Below are positions 5,175 through 5,250 of a DNA stretch of 5,250 nucleotides, in pieces. Each line of letters opens with the position of its first letter. Positions within the stretch are counted from its first letter, which is position 1. A program made the translations under genes and the position numbers. This DNA is from Candidatus Kaiserbacteria bacterium RIFCSPHIGHO2_01_FULL_58_22. Its GTDB lineage: Bacteria; Patescibacteriota; Minisyncoccia; Phycocordibacterales; UBA2100. The notes below the pieces were generated by a model, which saw nothing but the letters and a program-made list of their open reading frames with translations, made no database searches and had not been told where the DNA came from. Location: NCBI GenBank assembly GCA_001781445.1, contig MFLB01000040.1:1-5250 (forward strand), given 5' to 3'.

Positions 5175-5250
5175 TGGCAAAACGGAACCGAAATGAGTTT
5201 AGCATTTTCGCCGGAATTGGTCGAATAATTTCTTCTTTTCTTTCTGCATC
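5174..5250 (+). CDS. possible next gene, 5' end only (GTG start)
   Basis: A GTG codon (5174-5176) overlaps the preceding TAG by one base (TAGTG). The frame stays open to the window edge for 25 codons, starting VAKRNRNEFSIF and continuing into a more hydrophobic GIGRIISSFLSA. A basic start followed by a hydrophobic stretch suggests a membrane or exported protein, but that is weak. This stretch is more AT-rich than the rest of the window and there is no Shine-Dalgarno sequence. It is too short to identify, and it could be intergenic DNA. Confidence 0.35.
   Translation, partial: MAKRNRNEFSIFAGIGRIISSFLSA

Overview
The window looks bacterial: GC-rich, tightly packed genes, several ATGA-type overlaps and almost no Shine-Dalgarno sequences. 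The 65-residue single-pass membrane protein, the ACT-domain protein and the short repetitive intergenic DNA remind me of Patescibacteria/Parcubacteria (CPR) genomes. That placement is an impression from memory, not something the sequence proves.

Bases 1-3545 (+) are a compact run of lysine/diaminopimelate (DAP) genes: the 3' half of dapA, then dapB, dapL and lysA. dapA/dapB and dapL/lysA overlap by 4 nt, and dapB/dapL are 12 nt apart. Together they lead from aspartate semialdehyde plus pyruvate (DapA) through dihydrodipicolinate reduction (DapB) and a single transamination to LL-DAP (DapL, which replaces the usual DapD/DapC/DapE steps) to lysine (LysA). No diaminopimelate epimerase gene (dapF), needed between LL-DAP and meso-DAP, is in the window. 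LysA belongs to the Bacteroidetes-like subfamily and contains a perfect 25-nt palindrome read in frame.

Bases 3599-4279 (-), convergent with lysA, encode a protein with a helical, winged-helix-like N-terminus and aspartokinase-like ACT modules. It is a plausible amino-acid sensor beside an amino-acid operon. Its upstream region (about 4280-4384) is shared with the divergent inorganic pyrophosphatase gene ppa (4385-4921, +). This region holds a TATATA-type promoter element, a 23-nt palindrome and a 35-bp tandem array of a 7-bp unit, CTGTWCR.

A second 35-bp array of the same heptamer lies just after ppa (4933-4967). A small membrane protein gene follows (4977-5174), and a possible GTG-started gene overlaps its stop codon and runs off the end (5174-5250). 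Three genes (ACT protein, ppa, small membrane protein) lack a Shine-Dalgarno sequence and have -10-like hexamers about 6-7 nt before their ATG, which would fit leaderless transcription.

The best candidates for something undescribed are the heptamer arrays at gene starts, the palindrome inside lysA, and the ACT-domain protein beside the lysine operon. I see no CRISPR, RNA gene, transposase or defence system.
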